From: Lentibacillus populi
GTDB lineage: Bacteria; Bacillota; Bacilli; Bacillales; Amphibacillaceae
Direction of reading: 5' to 3'
Length of the DNA stretch: 64,000 nucleotides
NCBI GenBank assembly: GCA_014642895.1
Contig: BMJD01000001.1
Location: forward strand, 186,001 to 250,000
Below, piece by piece: positions 19,931-29,688 of this stretch (positions within the stretch are counted from its first letter, which is position 1; each line of letters opens with the position of its first letter). The position numbers and the translations under genes are program-made. The notes below the pieces were generated by a model that saw nothing but the letters and a program-made list of their open reading frames with translations, made no database searches and was not told the DNA's origin.

Positions 19931-20944
19931 TTGAAAATTCACGTTGTGCAAAAGGGTGATACATTGTGGGAATTAGCCAAAAAATATGGCGCTGATTTTG
20001 AAGAGTTAAAACAGCTTAATCCACAATTATCAAGCCCTGATATGATTATGCCGGGTATGAAAATAAAAATACCTGGTTCAACGAAGGCTGTACAAAAAGA
20101 AAGCATGAAACCGAAAGAGACACAAAAACCACTGGTCAATCAGCCATATAAAGAAATGTCACCAAAGCCAATGCCGGTTATTAAGGAAGATGTAAAGGAG
20201 AAACAGAAACCGATGCAGCCACAAATGCCGATGCAACCGCATATGCCAATGCAGCCGGAAGCATCCGTAAATCAAATACAACCGATCATCCAAATGCCAA
20301 TTATGGAACAGGAAATGCAGAATTACACATCGATTAATTTTCCGGAAATGCCACATTATCCGGAGCCAAAGGAAAAGCCGGTAAAACATGAAAAGCCAAT
20401 GCCACAGCCGCAACCAATGCCGCAGCCAGTAGCAATGGTGCCAATGTGCTGTCACGTTGTTCATCCGTGCCATCCGCCAATGCCGCATGATTATTTTCCA
20501 GTCATGGGAACTTTTGCTGGGGGACATATGCCATATCACCAGCCAATGAATTATGATCCAGCGGCGTATCCATCCTATCATCATCACGATCATCATGATC
20601 ATGGCCATATGATGGAGTCACCAAGTATGGAGATGCCAGTTAAACCAGTTCAGACAAAAGGGGAAAAAGATTGTGGCTGCAAGGATAAAAAACCATTTCC
20701 GAAGCATTATCCAGGATATCAGATGAATCAGCCACCTGCATATGGCGGGTACCCAAACGATTTTCAGCCGTATCACGGATTTAACCCTAACCCACAACAA
20801 GCTTATGGAGAAAATCCAGCTTACGGGCAAATGTATCCACCACATATGACTCCAACCAATCAACCATTTCCTGCACCACCAGGGTACCCCGATTTTTCCG
20901 AATTTGATTACCGGTCCGACGAGGATGAATCTTCAGGTGAATAA
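19931..20944 (+). CDS. safA: Spore coat assembly protein SafA-like, LysM domain with His/Met/Pro-rich tail
   Basis: SafA sits at the cortex-coat interface and recruits inner coat proteins. I start it at the TTG at 19931 (LKIHVVQKGDTLWEL), because SafA proteins begin at the LysM domain and GAAGGGAG lies upstream; an ATG at 19910 has no ribosome site. The product is 337 residues. One LysM domain covers about residues 2-48, ending MIMPGMKIKIPG. The rest is low complexity: Pro/Met/Gln repeats, then a histidine cluster (HHHDHHDHGHMM), a DCGCKDKK motif, and Tyr/Pro/Gln-rich repeats. The tail differs strongly from B. subtilis in composition. It is the only domain architecture of this kind in the window. 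Confidence 0.87.
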   Translation: MKIHVVQKGDTLWELAKKYGADFEELKQLNPQLSSPDMIMPGMKIKIPGSTKAVQKESMKPKETQKPLVNQPYKEMSPKPMPVIKEDVKEKQKPMQPQMPMQPHMPMQPEASVNQIQPIIQMPIMEQEMQNYTSINFPEMPHYPEPKEKPVKHEKPMPQPQPMPQPVAMVPMCCHVVHPCHPPMPHDYFPVMGTFAGGHMPYHQPMNYDPAAYPSYHHHDHHDHGHMMESPSMEMPVKPVQTKGEKDCGCKDKKPFPKHYPGYQMNQPPAYGGYPNDFQPYHGFNPNPQQAYGENPAYGQMYPPHMTPTNQPFPAPPGYPDFSEFDYRSDEDESSGE

Positions 20945-20963
20945 GCTTAACCAAGGAGACGAG

Positions 20964-21896
20964 ATGCGAATTGATCGCTTCTCTTCTTTTTTATATCAAA
21001 AGGGCAGGTTGGATTGTACGGAGATGAAGCCGGTCAAATCACATGTTTTCCGGATAAAAACCCCTAAAGAAGAGGAATATATTTTAAAAAAGCATGCTAA
21101 GCCAAAGATCCTGGAACAGCAATGGGATTTTTTTGAGCAATTGCCTGCGTCAGTCGTTGTTCCTTTCGTACGTTTTCCAAACGGCAGAAAGTATATAAAA
21201 CATAACCAGTACTTCTGGACGCTTGCTCCATTTATTGATGGTGATAAGCTGAATTATGCGACAGCAGACGATCGCCAGGCAGCTTTGGTTACATTGCGCC
21301 AGTTTCATCAGGATGCGAAATCAATTACGGTGCAAAATCCGATTAAGCAGCAGCTTTTTTATATTCGCTGGTCCCGCAGGCTTTCAACATTTAAAAAAAC
21401 GGAACATCATTTTCTGAAATATGGTTTTGAAACATTATTTCGCGATATTGTCCGAACAACAAAGCTGCATTTAGAACTCGTTAGTCAGTTGCCCTGGAGA
21501 GAAATAGAACAAAGGGCAGAAGAAAAAATGGAATGGGTACATGGTGATGTTGCCAGTCATAATTTTATTCGTAATTCAAGTGTCTATATGATCGATTTCG
21601 ATTTGCTTTCACGCTCGCCTGTGCTTTATGATTATATTCAATTAGGTCAACGCTTTTTACCTTATTTGAATTGGGATTTTGACAAATTGCTGGCATATCA
21701 GATGGTGAGTGAGCGGCAATTGAAATTATGGATCAACGCTATCCTTGTTCCAACTGATGTATTGCGGGAATGGCTCCATTTTCTAAAACGGGGATCTGCT
21801 AATTCCGTTTATCATTACCTGTCCAGGATGGAAAGAGAATGGCTTATGCGGCATAGCTTTTTTAAAAAAGCGAAATTAATGCTAAAATCAATTTAG
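20964..21896 (+). CDS. CotS/YutH-like kinase-fold protein (aminoglycoside phosphotransferase superfamily)
   Basis: The 310-residue product starts at the ATG at 20964 with CCAAGGAG upstream; an in-frame ATG at 20904 lies inside safA. The catalytic-loop motif WVHGDVASHNFI followed by YMIDFDLLSRSPVLYD marks the phosphotransferase fold. An N-terminal beta lobe contains EEYILKKHAK, with the likely ATP lysine. Relatives in bacilli include spore coat proteins CotS, CotI, YutH and YrzF. Its position right after safA, 19 bases from the stop, suggests a shared role in the spore coat; the substrate is unknown. Confidence 0.82.
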   Translation: MRIDRFSSFLYQKGRLDCTEMKPVKSHVFRIKTPKEEEYILKKHAKPKILEQQWDFFEQLPASVVVPFVRFPNGRKYIKHNQYFWTLAPFIDGDKLNYATADDRQAALVTLRQFHQDAKSITVQNPIKQQLFYIRWSRRLSTFKKTEHHFLKYGFETLFRDIVRTTKLHLELVSQLPWREIEQRAEEKMEWVHGDVASHNFIRNSSVYMIDFDLLSRSPVLYDYIQLGQRFLPYLNWDFDKLLAYQMVSERQLKLWINAILVPTDVLREWLHFLKRGSANSVYHYLSRMEREWLMRHSFFKKAKLMLKSI

Positions 21897-21927
21897 AAAT
21901 GAATGCATATTAAATGGAGGAGCGATC

Positions 21928-22683
21928 ATGATGCAGGAAACAGTAGACAAAATTGTACAGTGGTTACAACAACAGGTGAAAGAAACAGGTGTAAACGGGC
22001 TGCTGGTTGGAGTAAGCGGGGGAGTTGATTCAGCGGTTGTTGCCCATTTAATAAAGCGGGCCGTTCCACATCAATCGTTGGGAGTAATCATGCCTTGTAA
22101 AAGCAGTTCTGCTGATATAGAGCATGCCAAAGATGTAATTGAGAGCTGTGGTATTAATGCCCTGACGGTTGATCTGACGGAAACACACAATGTACTTTTT
22201 CAAACCATTCAACAACAAGTAACACATAAAAAAGAATGGCAGGAAAAAAATCATTCAATGGCGGATGCGAATTTGCGGGCCAGGTTACGGATGAGCACAT
22301 TATATACCTTGGCGACGAATTATAACTATTTGGTTGTTGGGACAGATAACGCTGCCGAGTGGTATACAGGTTATTTTACAAAATATGGAGATGGTGGAGT
22401 GGACATCCTGCCAATAGTTGAATTTACGAAGCAGGAGGTCAGGGAAATGGCACGTTTTCTTGGTGTACCTGAACAAGTTGTTAATAAGAAGCCAAGTGCG
22501 GGCTTGTGGGAAGGGCAAACCGATGAAGCGGAAATGGGTATAAGCTATGCGGTCATCGATGCTTATTTGAGAGGTCAGGAAATCCCGGAGAAAGATAAGG
22601 AAACGATTGAAAGGCTTCATAAACGGACAGAACATAAACGGATCGGTGCAGAGCATTTCCAGGTTGATAAAGAAAGTATCTAA
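21928..22683 (+). CDS. nadE: NH3-dependent NAD+ synthetase
   Basis: NadE amidates deamido-NAD to NAD+ using ammonia and ATP. The 251-residue protein has the PP-loop SGGVDSAVV at residues 30-38, the acceptor-binding GTDNAAEWYTGYFTKYGDG and the C-terminal KPSAGLWEGQTDE. There is no N-terminal nitrilase domain, so it is the ammonia-dependent type. AATGGAGG stands before two adjacent ATG codons. It is 31 bases after the kinase-fold gene and may share its transcript. Confidence 0.96.
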   Translation: MMQETVDKIVQWLQQQVKETGVNGLLVGVSGGVDSAVVAHLIKRAVPHQSLGVIMPCKSSSADIEHAKDVIESCGINALTVDLTETHNVLFQTIQQQVTHKKEWQEKNHSMADANLRARLRMSTLYTLATNYNYLVVGTDNAAEWYTGYFTKYGDGGVDILPIVEFTKQEVREMARFLGVPEQVVNKKPSAGLWEGQTDEAEMGISYAVIDAYLRGQEIPEKDKETIERLHKRTEHKRIGAEHFQVDKESI

Positions 22684-22755
22684 TTGGAAATGGCCGTGCT
22701 ACAGGCTTAAGAGAATGCATGCTTTTCCTGCTAAGGGATAATTTAACTGATTAAA

Positions 22756-22794
22756 AACACCTCTTTCATCCAAGCTAATTGGTAAGGAGGTGTT
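22756..22794 (+). promoter_or_regulatory. Hairpin that buries the ribosome site of the next gene
   Basis: The arms 22756-22766 and 2284-94 of the same hundred (22784-22794) pair over 11 positions with one G-U. The loop contains a CCAA/TTGG inner stem. The right arm is the AAGGAGGTG Shine-Dalgarno of the lipoprotein gene at 22800. The tail is short in T, so this is a poor intrinsic terminator and a better translational block. Confidence 0.55.
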
Positions 22795-22799
22795 CTTTT

Positions 22800-23345
22800 A
22801 TGAAACTTCGTGCAATCAGTAGTGCAGGTATTGGCTTCATGATGTTAGTTGGATGTTCGAATGTAAATACAAATAATGATGAAAACGCGCAAAATAATGC
22901 ACCAAACCCCCAATCAATCCACTATGAGACCGACAATGAACATGCTGATCGATTAGGTGAGCGGGATAAATCGATTGGCGAACGTGGCGGTTATCCTCAA
23001 AGTGATCAAAGTGGTACGAATGCTTCAAATGGTCAGCAAGGTAATTTTACCGACAATTTTGTAAATGAAGAATCGGATAAGATCTACCAGCAGCTGATTA
23101 ATTATCGGGAAATTAAACAGGCGCAAATCGCCATCACGGATGATAAAGTTATTGTAGCTTTAATGCTAAACGATTACCATGACCAAAATGTTCGTGATCT
23201 GGTTGTTAAGGAAGTTAAAAAAGTTGAACCGAATAAAGAAATTGTCATTTATACCGATGATATTCATTGGAATCGTGTAAAAAATATGAACTCGCGAGGA
23301 TCAACCAATGGACATGCAAACCAACCGGGGGGAGAAAATGATTAA
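22800..23345 (+). CDS. YhcN/YlaJ family sporulation lipoprotein
   Basis: This 181-residue lipoprotein has a signal peptide with a lipobox MLVGCS, the modified cysteine being at about residue 19. An Asn/Gly/Gln-rich linker is followed by a compact C-terminal domain (DKIYQQLINYREIKQAQIAI, VIVALMLNDYHDQNVRDLV). That domain matches the YhcN/YlaJ family of spore membrane lipoproteins. The ATG at 22800 follows AAGGAGGTG, which is part of a hairpin. Its role in spores is not defined; relatives affect germination or outgrowth. Confidence 0.82.
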   Translation: MKLRAISSAGIGFMMLVGCSNVNTNNDENAQNNAPNPQSIHYETDNEHADRLGERDKSIGERGGYPQSDQSGTNASNGQQGNFTDNFVNEESDKIYQQLINYREIKQAQIAITDDKVIVALMLNDYHDQNVRDLVVKEVKKVEPNKEIVIYTDDIHWNRVKNMNSRGSTNGHANQPGGEND

Positions 23346-23374
23346 CCTTTGCTTTACAGGCAGAGGTTTTTTTG
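23342..23374 (+). terminator. Terminator after the YhcN-type gene
   Basis: A nine-pair stem (23344-23352 with 23360-23368) with a T run follows the stop codon directly. Confidence 0.75.
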
Positions 23375-23537
23375 ATCACTTTGCGTATATTAACTTCTAG
23401 TAAACATCCACCAGCTAAAGCCAGCTATTACAATACTAACCATCAGTGGAAGCCCGCCACTGAATGAAGTTTTACTTTATATATAAGGAATTTTTTGTTA
23501 TAGTAAGGAAGGAAATTTCTAGAGAGGAGAATGTCCT

Positions 23538-24269
23538 ATGGCTGGTCATTCTAAGTGGAAAAATATACAACGCAGAAAAAATGCACAGGATGCAAAAAAA
23601 GGAAAAATTTTCATGCGCCATGCAAAGGATATTTATATGGCTGCTAAAGCAGGTGGTGGGGATCCGTCGACAAATGCAACACTCCGCTTGACTATAGATA
23701 AAGCAAAAGCTGACAATATGCCGAATGATAATATCGATCGTGCGATTAAAAAGGCAACAGGTTCACTTGATGGAGCGAACTATGAAGAATTCACATATGA
23801 AGGTTACGGCCCTGGGGGTGTAGCTGTTATCGTAAATATTTTAACAGACAACAAAAACCGTACTGCTGCTGAAGTCCGCCACGCTTTTAAAAAGAATGGC
23901 GGCAATTTAGGTGAAAATGGCAGTGTCTCGTTCATGTTTGATCGTAAGGGTTATATTGTTATTGAAAATGAAGATGGTTCTATTAGCGAAGATGAAATCA
24001 CTTTGGAAGCGATAGAAGCAGGGGCAGATGATATCGTAGTTGAAGAAGGTGCCTATGAAATATATACTTCACCTGAAAACTTTACTGCCGTTTGTGAGCA
24101 TTTGCGTAAAAATGATTACGAATTAGCGGACGCTGAAATCACCTTGATTCCCCAAACATACAGCAAGTTAGCTGCTGATGACGAACAGAAAATGCTGAAT
24201 TTGATAGATGTGCTGGAGGATAATGAGGACGTTCAGGACATCTACCATAATTTAGAGGAATCAGAGTAA
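23538..24269 (+). CDS. yebC: YebC/PmpR family protein
   Basis: The family, which includes mitochondrial TACO1, has been described both as a transcription regulator and, more recently, as a translation factor that relieves ribosome stalling. The 243-residue protein begins with the canonical [19 protein letters not shown]. It carries [13 protein letters not shown] and the long acidic C-terminal domains of the family. GAGAGGAGA precedes the ATG. The B. subtilis name is yrbC, found in the same neighbourhood. The bofC and csbX genes that follow it there are absent. Confidence 0.95.
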   Translation: MAGHSKWKNIQRRKNAQDAKKGKIFMRHAKDIYMAAKAGGGDPSTNATLRLTIDKAKADNMPNDNIDRAIKKATGSLDGANYEEFTYEGYGPGGVAVIVNILTDNKNRTAAEVRHAFKKNGGNLGENGSVSFMFDRKGYIVIENEDGSISEDEITLEAIEAGADDIVVEEGAYEIYTSPENFTAVCEHLRKNDYELADAEITLIPQTYSKLAADDEQKMLNLIDVLEDNEDVQDIYHNLEESE

Positions 24270-24285
24270 TGTTTACTGATTCCAA

Positions 24286-24328
24286 GTAAAAACACCAATT
24301 GGGAACTCCCCTCTGTTGGTGTTTTTTT
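24286..24328 (+). terminator. Terminator after yebC
   Basis: The 11-bp stem 24288-24298 with 24316-24326 is followed by a T run. Confidence 0.85.
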
Positions 24329-24386
24329 GTTTACGGGTATGAATGTGGTAAAATAGTGTCAGGACTTGCAGGAGGGGAAGATTCGA

Positions 24387-24989
24387 ATGATCGCATACAT
24401 AAAGGGGATTGTTGCATCTATTCATGAAGATTCTGTTATAATGGATGTTCAGGGGGTTGGGTACGAAATAATCTGTGCCAATCCTTTTGTGTTTCAGACA
24501 TTGCTAAACAAGGAAGCATTTGTTTATACATATCATTATGTTCGGGAGGATACACAAGTATTGTATGGGTTTAAAAATCAGGACGAAAAATCGCTTTTCC
24601 AAAAGCTGCTTCAAGTGTCAGGTATCGGGCCTAAAGGGGCGCTTGCCATATTAAGTTCGGTAAATGTTGGGGACTTTGTCGCAGCAGTTGAGCGTGAAGA
24701 TGATAAATTTTTAACAAGTTTTCCGGGAATAGGTAAAAAAACCGCAAGACAGGTTATATTAGATTTAAAAGGAAAATTGACAACGATGCTTTCATTGGAA
24801 GTACAACCAACCACGTTGGAAGTTATAGAAGCAACGGGAAAGGGATTAACGGATGCACAGGAAGCATTGAAAGCACTTGGCTATTCCGATCGGGAAATTA
24901 GAGCAATCATGCCAAAACTGCGAAATGAAGACACAGAAAATACAGATGAACTCATTCGTAAAGCATTAGGATTATTAGTGAAAAGTTAA
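24387..24989 (+). CDS. ruvA: Holliday junction DNA helicase subunit RuvA
   Basis: RuvA binds four-way junctions and loads RuvB. The start is the ATG at 24387 (MIAYIKGIV) after AGGAGGGG; an upstream ATG at 24366 precedes the ribosome site. The 200-residue product shows the OB domain, two helix-hairpin-helix motifs (LLQVSGIGPKGALAIL, FLTSFPGIGKKTARQVILDL) and domain III at the end. It forms an operon with ruvB, 13 bases downstream. Confidence 0.97.
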   Translation: MIAYIKGIVASIHEDSVIMDVQGVGYEIICANPFVFQTLLNKEAFVYTYHYVREDTQVLYGFKNQDEKSLFQKLLQVSGIGPKGALAILSSVNVGDFVAAVEREDDKFLTSFPGIGKKTARQVILDLKGKLTTMLSLEVQPTTLEVIEATGKGLTDAQEALKALGYSDREIRAIMPKLRNEDTENTDELIRKALGLLVKS

Positions 24990-25002
24990 GGGGGGCTAAA
25001 GA

Positions 25003-26007
25003 ATGGATGAGCGAATGGTAACAGGTGAGTTACAAGCGGAGGATTCGACTGTTGAGCTTAGTCTTCGCCCCACAACATTAAATCAATATATTGGTCAGCA
25101 GAAGGTAAAAGAAAATTTGCGTATTTTTATTCAGGCAGCAAAAATGCGTGAAGAACCACTTGATCATGTACTGCTGTATGGACCACCTGGTTTAGGAAAA
25201 ACAACCCTCGCGGCAATTATTGCCAATGAAATGGGAGTACAATTTCGCTCAACATCAGGACCGGCAATTGAACGGGCGGGTGACCTTGCTGCTATTCTTT
25301 CGTCACTTGAACCTGGGGATGTGCTGTTTATTGATGAGGTTCATCGTTTGCCACGTTCGGTTGAGGAAGTATTGTACCCGGCAATGGAGGACTTTTTCCT
25401 TGATATCGTGATTGGTTCAGGACCAAGTGCAAGATCCGTTCGCATTGATTTGCCGCCCTTTACGTTGGTTGGGGCTACAACCCGTTCTGGCCTCCTGTCA
25501 GCACCGTTGCGTGACCGGTTTGGGGTACTCAGCAGATTGGAATACTATGAAACCAAGGATTTATGTGCGATTGTCGAACGGACGGCTGATATTTTTGAAA
25601 CAATGATTACCAAAGATGCAGCTAATGAGGTGGCAAGAAGATCGCGGGGGACACCACGTATTGCCAACAGGCTGCTAAAACGAATTCGCGATATTTCCCA
25701 GGTAAAAGGGGAAGAAGCAATTCGTTTAGAAACAACGGATCTCGCTTTACAGATGCTGCAAGTTGATGATGTTGGGCTCGATCATATCGACCATAAACTG
25801 TTAAAAGGCATTATTGATGGCTTCCAGGGTGGTCCGGTCGGGCTGGATACGATTGCTGCAACAATCGGCGAAGAGGCACAAACAATTGAAGATGTCTATG
25901 AACCGTATTTATTACAAATTGGTTTTATTCAGCGTACACCAAGAGGAAGAGTAGTAACCCCGAAGGCCTACCAGCATTTCGGATTAAAAGGAAACGATAG
26001 CGAATGA
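25003..26007 (+). CDS. ruvB: Holliday junction branch-migration motor RuvB
   Basis: RuvB is the AAA+ hexamer that drives branch migration. The 334-residue protein has Walker [12 protein letters not shown], Walker [11 protein letters not shown], sensor 1 GATTRSGLL, the arginine-finger region PLRDRFG and a winged helix at the C-terminus ([17 protein letters not shown]). AAGGGGGG precedes the ATG. The stop overlaps the next ATG by four bases. Confidence 0.98.
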   Translation: MDERMVTGELQAEDSTVELSLRPTTLNQYIGQQKVKENLRIFIQAAKMREEPLDHVLLYGPPGLGKTTLAAIIANEMGVQFRSTSGPAIERAGDLAAILSSLEPGDVLFIDEVHRLPRSVEEVLYPAMEDFFLDIVIGSGPSARSVRIDLPPFTLVGATTRSGLLSAPLRDRFGVLSRLEYYETKDLCAIVERTADIFETMITKDAANEVARRSRGTPRIANRLLKRIRDISQVKGEEAIRLETTDLALQMLQVDDVGLDHIDHKLLKGIIDGFQGGPVGLDTIAATIGEEAQTIEDVYEPYLLQIGFIQRTPRGRVVTPKAYQHFGLKGNDSE

Positions 26008-26201
26008 ATATGGGAAAACTATTTATTATTTTAGGGATTGCGTTTATTCTAATTGGTATTATTTGGACATTTATTGGAAAACTTCCCGGTGACATTAGTT
26101 TTAAAAGGGGAAATTTCTCCTTCCATTTCCCAATCATGACATCGATTGTCGTTAGTATTATTTTGTCGCTTATTTTTTATCTGTTGGGCAAATTTCGTTA
26201 A
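26004..26201 (+). CDS. DUF2905 family small membrane protein
   Basis: The 65-residue protein has two hydrophobic helices (about 5-24 and 43-62) joined by the family signature [21 protein letters not shown]. The function is unknown. It overlaps ruvB by ATGA, so it is probably translated by coupling. The association of this family with ruvAB is common in bacilli. Confidence 0.88.
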   Translation: MNMGKLFIILGIAFILIGIIWTFIGKLPGDISFKRGNFSFHFPIMTSIVVSIILSLIFYLLGKFR

Positions 26202-26202
26202 G

Positions 26203-26412
26203 AGAACAAAGGCGTAAGCGCCCGGTTAGCGGCGTATATGCTGGACTGAGCCGTAGGAGATAAAGGAAACACGACGACCGGAGGAAGTCGATGTTGACTT
26301 ATCGTACGGAGGTGAAGGAAGTATACTAGCCGCTGGGCGCTGGAGCCGGACGTGGCCTACTCTGGTATGAGCAGAATAGAGCCTGGATTTATATACTTTC
26401 TTATCTATCAAG
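26203..26412 (+). repeat. Dispersed repeat element A, copy 3
   Basis: The plus-strand copy is about 210 bases. It starts with AAAGGCGTAAGCGCCCGGTT, contains CGTAGGAGATAAAGGAAACA and TGTTGACTTATCGTACGG, and ends with CTAGCCGCTGGGCGCTGGAG and TTTATATACTTTCTTATC. It is nearly identical to the 3' part of copy 1, including GGACGTGGCCTACTCTGGTA. It fills the ruvB-queA gap and stops a few bases before the queA ribosome site. Confidence 0.88.
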
Positions 26413-26430
26413 TAAGGAGCTTCATACACC

Positions 26431-27456
26431 ATGAACATTGAAGATTTTGATTTTGATTTACCAGAAGAACTAATCGCGCAAACACCGTTGAAAGATCGGG
26501 CGGCTTCAAGGATGCTGGTGTTAAATCGTGACGCTAAAACTATTGAACACAAGCATTTTACCGATATTAAAGACTACCTGAGAAAAGGCGACTGTCTCGT
26601 TTTAAATGATACACGTGTCCTGCCTGCCAGATTGTATGGCATTAAAGAAGATACCGGGGCTAAAATTGAAATCCTGCTTTTGCACCAACAGGAGGGGGAC
26701 AGCTGGGAAGTGCTCGCTAAACCAGCTAAAAAGGTAAAAGCAGGAACAAAGCTCATTTTCGGTGATGGAAAACTAACGGCGACGTGTTTGGATACGTTAG
26801 AGCATGGCGGCCGGATTTTACAATTTGCATACGATGGAATCTTTTATGAAGTTTTGGATGAACTTGGTGAAATGCCACTGCCACCCTATATAAAAGAACA
26901 ATTGCCGGAAAAGGAACGGTATCAAACGGTATATGCAAAAGAGGAAGGTTCCGCGGCGGCACCGACGGCAGGTCTGCATTTTACCAATGAGCTTTTGGAC
27001 GAGATCAGGGAAATGGGTGTTACTATTGCCTTTATTACATTACATGTTGGATTAGGTACATTTCGGCCCGTGAGTGTTGAAAAAATCGATGAGCATAAAA
27101 TGCATTCCGAGTTTTATCACATGACAAAAGAAACAGCTGCAACATTGACAAACGTAAAAGAAAATAATGGCCGGATTATCTCGGTTGGTACCACATCAAC
27201 GAGAACACTGGAAACGATTGTCCGTGACCACGGTAAATTCCAGGAGGCGAGCGGCTGGACCGATATTTTTATTTATCCACCATATCAGTTTCGGGCAATT
27301 GATGGACTCATTACCAACTTTCATTTGCCAAAGTCGACGCTAATTATGATGGTAAGTGCTTTAGCAGATCGGGTAACAATTATGCAGGCGTATCATGAGG
27401 CTGTAAAGGAACGATATCGTTTTTTTAGTTTTGGCGATGCGATGTTAATTATTTAG
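26431..27456 (+). CDS. queA: S-adenosylmethionine:tRNA ribosyltransferase-isomerase
   Basis: QueA transfers the ribosyl part of SAM to preQ1 in tRNA to give epoxyqueuosine. The 341-residue protein has the typical start [46 protein letters not shown] and [11 protein letters not shown]-like ([13 protein letters not shown]) motifs. AAGGAGC precedes the ATG and directly follows repeat element A. It pairs with tgt downstream for queuosine synthesis. Confidence 0.97.
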   Translation: MNIEDFDFDLPEELIAQTPLKDRAASRMLVLNRDAKTIEHKHFTDIKDYLRKGDCLVLNDTRVLPARLYGIKEDTGAKIEILLLHQQEGDSWEVLAKPAKKVKAGTKLIFGDGKLTATCLDTLEHGGRILQFAYDGIFYEVLDELGEMPLPPYIKEQLPEKERYQTVYAKEEGSAAAPTAGLHFTNELLDEIREMGVTIAFITLHVGLGTFRPVSVEKIDEHKMHSEFYHMTKETAATLTNVKENNGRIISVGTTSTRTLETIVRDHGKFQEASGWTDIFIYPPYQFRAIDGLITNFHLPKSTLIMMVSALADRVTIMQAYHEAVKERYRFFSFGDAMLII

Positions 27457-27530
27457 GAGGATGTTCAAAAAGTCACCAAAAGCGAACTCGGGCGCTTACT
27501 TGTTTCCCATTTGGCAACTTTTTGAACATA
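27457..27530 (+). repeat. Element B (MITE-like), short form
   Basis: The short copy of about 74 bases lies directly after the queA stop. AGGATGTTCAAAAAGTCACC on the left and AACTTTTTGAACAT on the right are inverted. The interior GAACTCGGGCGCTTACTTG resembles the short copy at 49686. Confidence 0.8.
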
Positions 27531-27542
27531 AACTATTTGTGA

Positions 27543-28694
<1,152 letters not shown>

Positions 28695-28713
28695 GGAAGG
28701 GAGGAATCCATAA

Positions 28714-28971
28714 ATGGACATGCTTATACAATTGTCACCAATTATTTTAATGTTTGTTATCTTCTATTTCTTGCTTATCCGTCCACAGCAAAAGCGGCAA
28801 AAACAAGTAAGACAAATGCAGTCTGATTTGAAAAAGGGAGATAGTATTGTAACAATTGGCGGTTTCCACGGTTCGATTCACCAGATTGATGAAAACATCG
28901 TTGTGATTGAAGCGGGTGATGGTACAAAACTGTCATTTGACCGTTCAGCAATTCGTGAAGTTAAAAGTTAG
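28714..28971 (+). CDS. yajC: Preprotein translocase accessory subunit YajC
   Basis: YajC associates with SecDF and the Sec translocon. The 85-residue protein has one N-terminal membrane helix (about 5-22) with the FYFLLIRPQQKRQK junction typical of the family. A small beta domain follows (KGDSIVTIGGFHGSIHQID). AAGGAAGGGAGG precedes the ATG. Confidence 0.94.
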   Translation: MDMLIQLSPIILMFVIFYFLLIRPQQKRQKQVRQMQSDLKKGDSIVTIGGFHGSIHQIDENIVVIEAGDGTKLSFDRSAIREVKS

Positions 28972-29065
28972 ACATTTTTTCAGTTGGATGAGCAATGGAC
29001 TATTGTTGAATAGGTATACCTGCCGAGTCTATTGCTTAGGCCACCAATCTTTATACATAGCAGTA

Positions 29066-29112
29066 TAAAAAAGAAAAAGCGCTGCGAAATCCGTCAGCGC
29101 TTTTTCTTTTTG
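29066..29112. terminator. Bidirectional terminator after yajC
   Basis: A perfect 17-bp stem (29068-29084 with 29095-29111) has A runs on one side and T runs on the other. It serves yajC and the convergent membrane-protein gene. Confidence 0.9.
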
Positions 29113-29181
29113 CCAGAAATAAGTAAACTGTTTAATGATTGCAGAATCGCATCCGCACCAAACATAAATGGGAGCATTCGC

Positions 29182-29562
29182 CTATTTTTCATCTGCAACA
29201 ACCATGTTCACCCCGATTACCCCACCAAAAAGGGCTGCTGCAATAAATCCTAAATGGTGAAGTGACTGCTCTAGCGAAAATGTTTGTTCGTACCCCAAGT
29301 ATTGAACCAGAAACGTGAAAAGTGTAAAACCGAGTCCGGTCACAGAGCCGATTACCCAGCCTTTTTGTTTTCCCTTTGCCCCGGCAACAATTCCACCAGT
29401 AAATAATGCTAGTAAACCGACTACTAATGTTACCCAGGATAATGTGTTTTCATTCATACCGGTAAATCTTAGCAGTAGTCCCAAAATAAAACTTGTGACC
29501 AGAATAAGTCCGAGTATTACAATCCAGCCATACAGTAAAGCAATAAATTGTTGTTTTTTCAC
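29182..29562 (-). CDS. TIGR04086 (YrzE) family membrane protein
   Basis: The 126-residue protein starts at a GTG with AAGGGGGT upstream on the minus strand. It has four predicted membrane helices with a glycine-rich second and third helix (LLALFTGGIVAGAKGKQKGW) and LFGGVIGVNM near the end. These match the TIGR04086/YrzE family, which lies near yajC and secDF in bacilli. The function is unknown. Confidence 0.8.
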   Translation of the reverse strand: MKKQQFIALLYGWIVILGLILVTSFILGLLLRFTGMNENTLSWVTLVVGLLALFTGGIVAGAKGKQKGWVIGSVTGLGFTLFTFLVQYLGYEQTFSLEQSLHHLGFIAAALFGGVIGVNMVVADEK

Positions 29563-29688
29563 GACGTTTACCCCCTTGTCCAGTTACTGTCATTCTATTC
29601 ATGGAATAAAAAAATAGACTGAAAATATTTTTCTTTTCTCTGGCATATATTTTTAGGAGAAATGAATCGTGTATGGGGGAAGTGTCAA

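Noticed and set aside
20159-20608. 149-residue Trp/His/Arg-rich frame antisense to safA
   Set aside because: It mirrors the Met/His/Pro codon repeats of safA and has no promoter or ribosome site.
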